Source: CAZDBA01 sp964503615 (GTDB taxonomy: Bacteria; Planctomycetota; Planctomycetia; Pirellulales; Pirellulaceae). Taken from it: a stretch of DNA of 31,732 bases. Where the stretch lies: positions 1-31,732 of the forward strand of contig CAZDBA010000043.1 in NCBI GenBank assembly GCA_964503615.1, in the 5' to 3' direction. The translations under genes and the position numbers were made by a program. The notes under the pieces were generated by a model that made no database searches, had not been told where the DNA came from, and was given only the letters and a program-made list of their open reading frames with translations. Positions within the stretch are counted from its first letter, which is position 1; the number at the start of each line of letters is the position of its first letter. This document shows, piece by piece, positions 8,501 to 14,538 of the stretch.

Positions 8501-9100
8501 TCCCTCCAGGCCGATCCGTTGAATCTCCACTCCATTGTTCATGATTTCAATAAAGTATCGCTCGCCGAAAACTTTCTGAAACCAATTCGCGACTTCCGCG
8601 GCTTCGGCAAGGTGATCGCCTGCCTCTTTCGCACCGCGCCCGGCTAGAATTTTTTGATTGAACTCAGAGGAAACGCAACCGCTCAAACAGATAATGCCTT
8701 CGCTGTGAGCCTCAAGTAGTTCTTTGTCGATGCGGGGCTTGAAATAGAATCCTTCCAGACTCGCCGCCGAAGCCATCTTGATCAAGTTCTTGAATCCGGT
8801 CGCATTCTGGCATAGCAACGTCAGGTGATAGCTCTTGTCCCGCTTGCCGCCTCCACCGCCTTTCTTGAGCCGACTTTCCGGTGCGATGTAAGCTTCGTAG
8901 CCGATGATCGGATTGATCTCGTTTGACTTGCAAGTTCGATAAAATTCCAGCGCCCCGTGAAGATTTCCATGGTCAGTGATAGCAAGCGCATTCATGCCAT
9001 GCTGCTTCGTACGCTCTACAAGTCGCGGGATCGAGCTGGCACCATCAAGTAGGCTGTAGTGGGTATGGCAGTGAAGATGGGTAAATTTCCTGTCCGACAT
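5567..9100 (-). CDS. dnaE: DNA polymerase III subunit alpha
   Basis: This 1177-residue protein is of normal DnaE1 length and is the catalytic subunit of the replicative polymerase. It opens with the PHP domain (HLHCHTHYSLLDGA from about residue 8; ALAITDHGNLHGA). The polymerase core follows, with catalytic aspartates in PDIDIDF near residues 415-420, then the finger region and helix-hairpin-helix segment. Near residue 1000 is an OB-fold (ISVGGMIASIK...RYAMFDLEDVDG). The start is ATG 9100 with AAGGAAG upstream. No intein or frameshift is seen. It is convergent with the selenoprotein gene and divergent from the DUF11 gene. Confidence 0.97.
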   Translation of the reverse strand: MSDRKFTHLHCHTHYSLLDGASSIPRLVERTKQHGMNALAITDHGNLHGALEFYRTCKSNEINPIIGYEAYIAPESRLKKGGGGGKRDKSYHLTLLCQNATGFKNLIKMASAASLEGFYFKPRIDKELLEAHSEGIICLSGCVSSEFNQKILAGRGAKEAGDHLAEAAEVANWFQKVFGERYFIEIMNNGVEIQRIGLEGSVEVAQKVGVPLVATSDCHYVDPEDWSCQDVMLCINTGRFRTDEKRMKMDGHDYFLRSPEQMYDKFPGLEHAVARSQEIADSVDIDLDLTKRHFPVYKFAEDETPDAEKFLEELCIKGLKERYAGDEEMCPGGELSEIVMKRLNRELGVINKLGFPNYFLICWDFVVQARKRSIPTTARGSGVGAIVCYALYLSHVCPIKYNLLFERFLDENRLEAPDIDIDFCKESRGEIIRYVKDKYGEDCVAQIGTFGTMACKAALKDVGRVLSIPLSRVNQITAMVPDQLGIKLAAALEQSAELAATYKNDPEIREMIDFALKLEGLARNVGTHAAAVVIGDKPLNEYVPLTRVTGKDDVITQWSMNDVEAAGLLKMDFLGLRNLTILAHAVDIIEQTSGERIDILKFPLDCKKTFALLQRGETKGVFQLESGGIRDLLQKMKPDHFRDIIATNALYRPGPLEGGMVQQYIDVKHGRKEPEYLHEVMREITEETNGVMVYQEQVMQILNRLGKIPLAAAYTCIKAISKKKEKLIAQNYETYMAGADEMGIKKKDAQNLWDMILKFAGYGFNKSHSTAYAMIAYQTAYLKTHYPVEFMAALLTGDIPGRNFIRKDALIEHIEDCTRMEIEVIAPDVNSSGVKFVVADGNIHFALSAIKGCGGSTAISIVEERDKNGPYKDIFDFCERVESSKCNRSSVETLIKAGAMDSFGANRNQLLNVLDRAMQSGASALADKKAGQGNLFGGFEEDDEAEQVVDLPNVEELEERQKLIFEKEVLGYYLTSHPLAEYTAQLRQYCSHSTNRLGGLKDRDRISVGGMIASIKLSNVKRVRDPSQPTRYAMFDLEDVDGAIRCVMWPKEYAQHGNMIQADGVVVLQGSLDRRGGDEANLIVDRVIPIEQLDSSHLTTGICVRINQKAHGKEAVAKVYEIVRGYPGNRKLQLEIKLDDGMEVKLAAHKVRVDINDQLCKRLKDCLGENAFEMMVG

Positions 9101-9185
9101 GATGCTTCCTTTCCAGTTTCGGGATAGAGATTTTACTACTGTAGAGCCATGTTTGCTATGAGTTGATTTTTAGAATGGGTGCCTG

Positions 9186-9326
9186 AAAAACCGAGGAAAA
9201 ACCGTCCTGCGGTCAGTTTTCCAGCTAGTTAAGCTATTCCGGCTATTGCCAAAGCGATCTTGGCGACCACCAAGAGGGGTCGATTTAACTAGAGCCCGTT
9301 TTAAGCAAGCTGCTGTCAGCAGTTTT
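9186..9326 (+). ncRNA. Candidate structured RNA (unnamed)
   Basis: Consecutive foldable elements are visible. Hairpin A pairs GGAAAAACCG at 9195-9204 with CGGT and TTTTCC at 9210-9222, with a three-base bulge. An outer stem pairs CTAGTTAA (9225-9232) perfectly with TTAACTAG (9285-9292). It encloses a seven-pair hairpin TTGCCAA/TTGGCGA (9246-9252 with 9260-9266), which competes with CGACC/GGTCG (9264-9268 with 9278-9282). A short CTGCT-GTC-AGCAG hairpin followed by TTTT (9310-9326) could end a plus-strand transcript. I match it to no known RNA family. It could instead be dnaE leader structure read on the other strand. Confidence 0.3.
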
Positions 9327-9401
9327 CCGAAGCGAGCGATATTTGCCGGACAGCCTCCCGATGCCTACTGAAGATGCGACAGCTAAATCAATACGATTGG
9401 T

Positions 9402-9551
9402 ATGGGCATAATTGGCGTGGTTTGGTATCCAATCGTTGCCAAGTTAGGTGCAAAGGGACTTTTGCTAACACTTGGAACTTTATTAATTGCGGCAAGGAAG
9501 CCGAGAGATAGTGGTTCGCACGGATCAAAACGCGCGGACCGAACAGGCTGA
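9402..9551 (+). CDS. Possible 49-residue membrane peptide
   Basis: The frame begins MGIIGVVWYPIVAKLGAKG and continues through a hydrophobic LLLTLGTLLIAA segment into a basic, polar tail. One membrane helix would fit. There is no convincing Shine-Dalgarno sequence, and so short a frame may be chance. It lies 63 bases before the DUF11 gene on the same strand, after the candidate RNA. Confidence 0.2.
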   Translation: MGIIGVVWYPIVAKLGAKGLLLTLGTLLIAARKPRDSGSHGSKRADRTG

Positions 9552-9614
9552 TCTTGACCGTTAAAAACCCAACCTCATTTTGCTCGCGTTACAATCGCGC
9601 TGTGGGAATAGGTC

Positions 9615-12191
9615 ATGCCAAATTCAAGTCAATCTTCAAACTCCTCAACCGACTCAACTCCTATCATTCCAGCGGCCACACCCTCGCGGCGCGGGCTGAT
9701 CTTCCGGATTGTCGGAGTCGTTCTGTTTCTCGCTCTGGGAACGTTTGCCGTCAGCCAAACCCTGATGCGGACTGGCCATCACGGGGATGAGTCAGAGCAT
9801 ACCGATGCAGGCCTTGAGACTGAGACTGAAGTTGCAGCGAACTCCTCTGCTACGACGTTGGCTTCACAAAAACAGGACCCTGTCAGATTCAAAACAACGT
9901 TGAGCGATCGTCCTAAAACTTCCGGTAACGGTTTTCAGGTTCAACCCAAAACGTCACTGCCGAAAACGGAACCCGTTCAGTTTCCCAAGCCGAAGCCTAC
10001 AGGCTTCCAAGTCAAAACAAGCCCCAGCGGGAACTTTAACCCTGCTCCAAAATTGGAAACTAAAACTCCACCTATCGATCCTCGATCGAATTTGACTGCG
10101 CTGAACCCTCGGAAAACGCCCGTTGTCAACAATCGCCTGACTCAGCCTGAAGTTCCCGTGGTCGGTTTTGGTGGCAGCAGACCTAAACCGCCGGTCGTTG
10201 ACAATTCAAATCCGTTTCAGTCAGCTGCCCAACGCGGAAACAATTTAACAAACGATCTCAAGAATAAGACCAACGATCTGGCCCAAAAAGTCAGCACTGG
10301 CACGCAGGGAGTCGTGCGCGATGCTGGTAAGAGCTTTGACGCGTTGGTAGGCAAAGCTCCAAGCCCGCCCCAGAGACCGTCCGGCCTTGATCAATCTTCC
10401 AGACCACCCATTAGTTTTCAAACCAGATCGGGTGTGGGTTCAGGTAGCGACAATCGAAGTAATTCTACCCCGCCCATTCGAACCGCCCGGCAGACCGGTG
10501 GACCGCCAGTCGCTTCGTTCGATTCTAACCGGAATCTGGCGCCACTTAACTCGAACGAGTTGCGAAAGCCTGGACCGCCCGCTCAACCGAAACAAGACAC
10601 ATTCCAAGCTGGATTCGGGCAAGCGGCTCCACGTACAACACAGCAAGCCTCTTCAAATCCCTTCCAGCAAAAGCCTACTGCTCAAAGTCCTCCCGTTCGG
10701 ACCACGGCCCCACTCAGTCGAGGTACCGTTCCGGCGCGTCAGGCCTCGACATCTCGCCCTATCGAGCCAGCCGTTGCAGGAGTGGTTACGATGCCTACAC
10801 CTGGTGAAAAGAACCTGGAAGGCACGCGATCACCGACTGTGTCGGTTCAACGAATCGCTCCCCGCGAGATCCAGCTGAACATGCCCGCAAATTTCGAGAT
10901 CATCGTCCGCAACACCGGTCGGATCGAAGCGAACGATGTCCGAGTCTACGATCAGATTCCTACTGGTACTCAGTTGCTCGAAGCCACTCCGCAACCGACC
11001 AGCAACGATGGCAAAGCAGTCCAATGGGAGATCGGCAAGATGGCTCCGGGGCAAGAGAGGCGGATCCAGATGAAGCTCAAGCCAACCCAACCTGGCGAAA
11101 TCGGCTCCGTCGCACATGTGACTTTTGCGACTCGATCTTCCGTACGCACGTTGGTAACGAAACCGGAACTCACTGTCACTCATTCTGCTCCCGAACGCTC
11201 ACTCATTGGCGATGAAGTTCGGTTAGATATCGTCGTCACCAACAACGGTAACGGACCTGCCAGCGACGTGATGATCCAGGAGGACATTCCTACTCAGCTG
11301 GAGTATCCCGATGGTTTTCGTCGCATCGAATACCCTATCGGTGTTTTGGCGCCAGGCCAATCTAGAAAGCTGCAACTGAGTTTGAAAGCCGCTGACGTTG
11401 GCCGTCTACAGAACACCGTTGTGGCAACCGGAGCCGGTGGTTTGCAAGCCAGAGATTCGATTAACATGGAGATCGTTGCACCAAAACTTGTTGCCCAAGC
11501 CGATGGGCCTCGTCGACGATTTTTGCGCCGGCAGGCAACTCATGAGTTTACCGTAAGAAACAATGGAACTGCGGCTGCGACCAACGTTGAAATGATGGCC
11601 AAGCTTCCACCGGGACTTCGATTTGTCAGCGCGAACAACCAGGGGCAGTTCGATCCGGGCACCAATGCCGTCTACTGGTCGATGACCGAGTTGGCTCCGA
11701 ATGGTCCTGCCTCGGTTTCATTGACTACGGTACCGACCGATACGGGTAACCAGGATATTGCGTTTACTGCAGTTGCCGATTTGAAACAAAAGGTAACTAC
11801 CGATGCCGCATTGGTCGTCGAGCACTTGGTAGACGTGTTCTTTGATATTGACGACGTGGTTGATCATATCGAAGTCGGTAGCGAAACCAGTTACCAAATG
11901 CGCGTCGTGAACCAAGGCACGAAAACGGCTACCAACATTCAATTGAATTTGGAGTTGCCGCCCGGAATTCGCCCCACCGCCGTCGAAGGAGGCTTAGAAG
12001 GTCAAGTGCAAGGCCAGCGAGTCGCCTTTGCTCCGATTACCAGTATGAATCCTGGTGACGAGATCAAAGTCGCAGTCACTGCAACCGGCGTTGCACCTGG
12101 CGAACACAAAGTCGTCGCCCGTATGCAAACAGACGATCGTCGCTCGAACGTCTCCAAAGAAGAAACGACGCAAGTCTACGCAGATCGCTAA
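9615..12191 (+). CDS. DUF11-repeat membrane-anchored protein
   Basis: This 858-residue protein has a short polar N-terminus and one transmembrane helix at about 28-47 (GLIFRIVGVVLFLALGTFAV). A long Pro/Thr/Ser/Asn-rich, probably disordered stretch runs to about residue 405. Four Ig-like DUF11 repeats follow, at about 410-500, 505-605, 610-720 and 725-850. Each repeat has the pattern VRNTGRIEANDVRVYDQIPTG...LAPGQ, seen for example as VTNNGNGPASDVMIQEDIP and VRNNGTAAATNVEMMAKLPPG. Such proteins are common in planctomycetes and are thought to be envelope or cell-surface structural proteins. The expected topology is an N-in signal anchor with repeats outside the cytoplasmic membrane. No catalytic motif is seen. 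The downstream end may form a weak terminator. Confidence 0.85.
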   Translation: MPNSSQSSNSSTDSTPIIPAATPSRRGLIFRIVGVVLFLALGTFAVSQTLMRTGHHGDESEHTDAGLETETEVAANSSATTLASQKQDPVRFKTTLSDRPKTSGNGFQVQPKTSLPKTEPVQFPKPKPTGFQVKTSPSGNFNPAPKLETKTPPIDPRSNLTALNPRKTPVVNNRLTQPEVPVVGFGGSRPKPPVVDNSNPFQSAAQRGNNLTNDLKNKTNDLAQKVSTGTQGVVRDAGKSFDALVGKAPSPPQRPSGLDQSSRPPISFQTRSGVGSGSDNRSNSTPPIRTARQTGGPPVASFDSNRNLAPLNSNELRKPGPPAQPKQDTFQAGFGQAAPRTTQQASSNPFQQKPTAQSPPVRTTAPLSRGTVPARQASTSRPIEPAVAGVVTMPTPGEKNLEGTRSPTVSVQRIAPREIQLNMPANFEIIVRNTGRIEANDVRVYDQIPTGTQLLEATPQPTSNDGKAVQWEIGKMAPGQERRIQMKLKPTQPGEIGSVAHVTFATRSSVRTLVTKPELTVTHSAPERSLIGDEVRLDIVVTNNGNGPASDVMIQEDIPTQLEYPDGFRRIEYPIGVLAPGQSRKLQLSLKAADVGRLQNTVVATGAGGLQARDSINMEIVAPKLVAQADGPRRRFLRRQATHEFTVRNNGTAAATNVEMMAKLPPGLRFVSANNQGQFDPGTNAVYWSMTELAPNGPASVSLTTVPTDTGNQDIAFTAVADLKQKVTTDAALVVEHLVDVFFDIDDVVDHIEVGSETSYQMRVVNQGTKTATNIQLNLELPPGIRPTAVEGGLEGQVQGQRVAFAPITSMNPGDEIKVAVTATGVAPGEHKVVARMQTDDRRSNVSKEETTQVYADR

Positions 12192-12202
12192 AGCTGATCG
12201 AC

Positions 12203-12235
12203 AACGCTGCGGGGTCTCGATCGTCCGGCGTTTTT
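12203..12235 (+). terminator. Possible rho-independent terminator of the DUF11 gene
   Basis: AACGC (12203-12207) pairs with GCGTT (12228-12232) and CGG (12210-12212) pairs with CCG (12225-12227). The T-run continues to 12235. The stem is interrupted by a two-base bulge, so it is only moderately convincing. It begins 11 bases after the stop codon. Confidence 0.35.
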
Positions 12236-12241
12236 GGGAAT

Positions 12242-12313
12242 ACTAATTTTCACTAATCGCTACTAATCTTTTGGGGCGTAAGCGCCCAATTGGAAACCGG
12301 ACGCGTTAGCGAG
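12242..12313 (+). repeat. Dispersed composite repeat, left copy
   Basis: Three ACTAAT words start at 12242, 12252 and 12262, exactly one per ten bases. A hairpin TTGGGGCG/CGCCCAA (12271-12289) follows, then a 26-base unit beginning AATTGGAA and ending GACGCGTTAGCGAG (12288-12313). That unit recurs at 13493-13518 with two differences. The copy runs almost directly into the first scaffold gap, as expected if it is present many times in the genome. Confidence 0.6.
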
Positions 12314-12330
12314 GACGAAGGCAAGCTGTT

Positions 12331-12430
12331 NNNNNNNNNNNNNNNNNNNNNNNNNNNNNNNNNNNNNNNNNNNNNNNNNNNNNNNNNNNNNNNNNNNNNN
12401 NNNNNNNNNNNNNNNNNNNNNNNNNNNNNN
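12331..12430. other. Scaffold gap (100 N)
   Basis: There are exactly 100 N between the left repeat copy and the 3' flank of the dockerin gene. The round number is a placeholder, so the true length is unknown. The sequences on the two sides do not overlap. Confidence 0.95.
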
Positions 12431-12475
12431 GGGGGTACGTAACGGAATTCTCAGCTGTCTCGTTGCAATAGTTAT

Positions 12476-13309
12476 CTACTGCCCACCACCGCTAAGGAGC
12501 ATAATAAAAGGCGCGATATCAGAAAAGTTTATTTCGCCATCCTGATTGATGTCTGCTTCATCTCGAAAAACGAAAGGATTGAGCAGAAGCTCAATGAACG
12601 GCGCGATATCAGAAAAGTCGATGACTTCATCTCTATTGATATCTCCTAGCAGAGGTGGGACAGCCAAAGTATGGATGACAAGGGCTCCGAATATTACTGT
12701 GTCAATGTCATCGCTTGAGGCGACTTCACCCTCGATCGTGGCAAGGTTGAACAACGCGGCACCATTGGCGCCTACAAGGTTCGATCGGTTCCCATTCGGG
12801 AGTTGGGTAGAGACGCTGCCTGTCCAATCTGAAGAGAAATTGATGGTGTCGTTCCCAAACTCTGGCCGGTTACCAGTAAAAACCACGTTAGCTTCACCTG
12901 AGACGTCGAAGTCAGTTCGAACAATGTCCACGGCTATCATAATCTCGGAGGTATCGGTCAACACAATGTTATTTCGCTGGCCTAATTCCGGAACTAACGC
13001 CTCGCAAGAGAAAGTCGCATTGTCTTCCAGTGTTAGCGTTCCACCGTCCGCAAATCGGATTCCGTTGCCGATTCCTGTACCATCCACAGCGAAATCGCCG
13101 CCGATTGTTAAATCAAAATCAATAACCTGCGCATTTGGGTTGATCGTATCGGCACCGGGGTCTAAACCGGTCGCCGTGTCGACCCAGTTGGCTTCATCGA
13201 AAAAGTCGGTACCCATGCCATCCGGGCCGCCATCAAAAACAACCTGAGCCGAGGTGACATTGGTTAACGCCAGAATCGCTGTTACGACAAATAAGATTGG
13301 TTTTTTCAT
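12476..13309 (-). CDS. Secreted protein with C-terminal dockerin-type repeats
   Basis: This 277-residue protein starts at ATG 13309 with a GAGGAAA ribosome site. It has a signal peptide MKKPILFVVTAILALTNVTSA. The middle is a beta-rich, Asp/Asn/Thr-rich region (repeated 'VDGTGIGNGIRF', 'LTLEDNATF'-type strands), like autotransporter-style or PEP-CTERM-family passenger repeats. The end carries two Ca2+-binding dockerin-like repeats, GDINRDEVIDFSDIAPFIELL and ADINQDGEINFSDIAPFIMLL, as found in many planctomycete exported proteins. No enzymatic domain is recognised. The gene is isolated between repeats and two assembly gaps, a setting consistent with a variable locus. Confidence 0.8.
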   Translation of the reverse strand: MKKPILFVVTAILALTNVTSAQVVFDGGPDGMGTDFFDEANWVDTATGLDPGADTINPNAQVIDFDLTIGGDFAVDGTGIGNGIRFADGGTLTLEDNATFSCEALVPELGQRNNIVLTDTSEIMIAVDIVRTDFDVSGEANVVFTGNRPEFGNDTINFSSDWTGSVSTQLPNGNRSNLVGANGAALFNLATIEGEVASSDDIDTVIFGALVIHTLAVPPLLGDINRDEVIDFSDIAPFIELLLNPFVFRDEADINQDGEINFSDIAPFIMLLSGGGQ

Positions 13310-13492
13310 TTAGATTTCCTCGTGTGTAAGATCGTCAAGCTGAAAGTAGTGGAACACTCATGCTGAAGCGAAGATCATTCGCCACTTCTATGGGCTACTT
13401 GGGACTGTAATGAACAGTGCAATATCACACGATTCTAACGTGCCGCCCGCTTCAGCAAAACGTTTTTTTGTCAAATTTAGAGTGAGTTGCGA

Positions 13493-13583
13493 AATTGGAA
13501 GCCCGACGCGTTAGCGAGAAACGGCCTGCTTAGGCTTCGTTGCTAAAGTTGCGAGCTACCATTTCAACCGCGAATGGACGCTA
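13493..13583 (+). repeat. Dispersed composite repeat, right copy (left of gap)
   Basis: The 26-base unit at 13493-13518 (AATTGGAAGCCC then GACGCGTTAGCGAG) matches 12288-12313 at 24 of 26 positions. It continues with a stretch whose last 55 bases (13529-13583) abut the N run and are repeated exactly after it. It is probably the same family of planctomycete interspersed sequence as the left copy. Confidence 0.6.
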
Positions 13584-13683
13584 NNNNNNNNNNNNNNNNN
13601 NNNNNNNNNNNNNNNNNNNNNNNNNNNNNNNNNNNNNNNNNNNNNNNNNNNNNNNNNNNNNNNNNNNNNNNNNNNNNNNNNNN
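13584..13683. other. Scaffold gap (100 N), probably artificial
   Basis: There are exactly 100 N. The 55 bases before it (13529-13583) and the 55 bases after it (13684-13738) are identical and abut the gap. That is the pattern left when two contigs that overlap by one assembly k-mer are joined with Ns. The true sequence may have no gap here. Confidence 0.9.
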
Positions 13684-13770
13684 CTTAGGCTTCGTTGCTA
13701 AAGTTGCGAGCTACCATTTCAACCGCGAATGGACGCTAATAAACGCGAATACAAATTCGGGTTTTCATTC
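13684..13770 (+). repeat. Dispersed repeat, right copy (right of gap)
   Basis: The repeat of 13529-13583 is followed by GCGAAT, GCTAAT and GCGAAT at 13725, 13735 and 13745, again at a ten-base period. An inverted ATTCGCGTCC follows. The ten-base spacing matches the ACTAAT series in the left copy, so the two flanks of the dockerin gene carry related elements. Confidence 0.5.
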
Positions 13771-13949
13771 GCGTCCCTTGGCGTTCTTCCAGCTAGTATT
13801 ACCGCCTACCAGTTCGGTTCCTTCGGCCACCTGTACCGCCACCACTGCAAACCGTAATAATAAATCTAGAAACCTGTTGTCACTTTAGTAGCCTGTAATA
13901 AACAAGTTATCTCGCCTGTCATCAGGTTGGCTTTCTGATTTCATCCACG

Positions 13950-14057
13950 ATGTTGGCGTTGTACTTTGGAGTGCAGGTTGTTGCTTCGATCATGTTTGTC
14001 GCTTTGACGACTCAAACCCAAGCGCAGTCAGTCAATTGGCTCGCACAGGAATCTTGA
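13950..14057 (+). other. Signal-peptide-like 35-residue frame, possible gene remnant
   Basis: The frame reads MLALYFGVQVVASIMFVALT followed by TQTQAQS and a stop 14 residues later. It resembles a signal peptide with a cleavage site but no mature protein. The end overlaps the tail of the minus-strand AtuA-like gene. It may be the 5' relic of a lost gene next to the repeats, or chance. Confidence 0.15.
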
Positions 14058-14376
14058 AATCGTCAGGGACTTCGATTTCCATGTATAGAATTCCCAATCC
14101 GTGCGTCTTGCCTTGCGCGTCCGTCTTGAGGCTTTCGCTGCCACCGCCACCGAGCGAGTCGTGCAGGATAAAGTTCAACGCGAGCAGATTTGGCGCTTCG
14201 TAACGATCGACCTCTCCAAAACAGATCGCGTGAAAGTGCTGCTTTACCCGCTCGGTCGTCAGTTCGGCGCAGATCACCTCGTAACAGGCTTGGTCATAAG
14301 CGACCACTCCAACATTGCTACCATCACCTTTGTCACCACTGCGAGCGTAGGCAATTTCGGAAAGTTGAATTTTCAT
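14032..14376 (-). CDS. AtuA C-terminal-like domain protein
   Basis: This 114-residue protein begins MKIQLSEIAYARSGDKGDGSNVGVVAYD. The ARSGDKGDxxNVG motif is the hallmark of the ferredoxin-fold domain found at the C-terminus of AtuA-type (DUF1446) proteins of acyclic terpene/isoprenoid catabolism. It is often encoded as a separate small gene beside an AtuA N-terminal gene. Here no DUF1446 partner is visible; the next gene, yyaL, is divergent. The biochemical role of the domain is not established. The end GLGILYMEIEVPDDFKIP agrees with a complete domain. Confidence 0.75.
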   Translation of the reverse strand: MKIQLSEIAYARSGDKGDGSNVGVVAYDQACYEVICAELTTERVKQHFHAICFGEVDRYEAPNLLALNFILHDSLGGGGSESLKTDAQGKTHGLGILYMEIEVPDDFKIPVRAN

Positions 14377-14538
14377 AAGCTGCGTTCTTTAACGAAATCG
14401 GGAATCGAACCTAAGGGGTCTGTTCATCATAGCCGATCTTTGCGATTCGTTCACGTTGGCTTGGAATTTTGTCTTTCCGGCTTTCTGGTAGAATCCACAG
14501 TTCAAACCTTTTTTACATTTTTCTCGCGCCCAAAAACA

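Larger units (their letters stand above)
9101..9614. other. Intergenic region with candidate structured RNA and small ORF
   Basis: This 514-base spacer lies between the divergent dnaE and DUF11 genes. It carries an 11-base direct repeat AAAAACCG (9186 and 9197), several hairpins between 9195 and 9322 (listed as a candidate RNA) and a possible short hydrophobic ORF at 9402-9551. Promoters for dnaE should lie in its left part. Confidence 0.5.
13310..14031. other. Repeat-containing intergenic region with scaffold gap
   Basis: The first 180 bases are the 5' flank of the dockerin gene. The right copy of the dispersed repeat follows, then the second gap and more repeat-like sequence to about 13790. 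From there to 14031 nothing is convincing except the start of a signal-peptide-like frame at 13950. No gene in the region is supported. Confidence 0.5.

Noticed and set aside
13529..13738. 55-base exact duplication read as a tandem or target-site repeat
   Set aside because: Both copies abut the 100-N gap exactly, which is better explained as a contig-end overlap.
13574..13888. Frame crossing the second N gap
   Set aside because: A third of it is N, its flanks are repeat sequence, and the gap is probably artificial.
14101..14538. N-terminal extension of YyaL
   Set aside because: It overlaps the minus-strand AtuA-like gene and the family begins at the MPNRLSTELSPYL segment.
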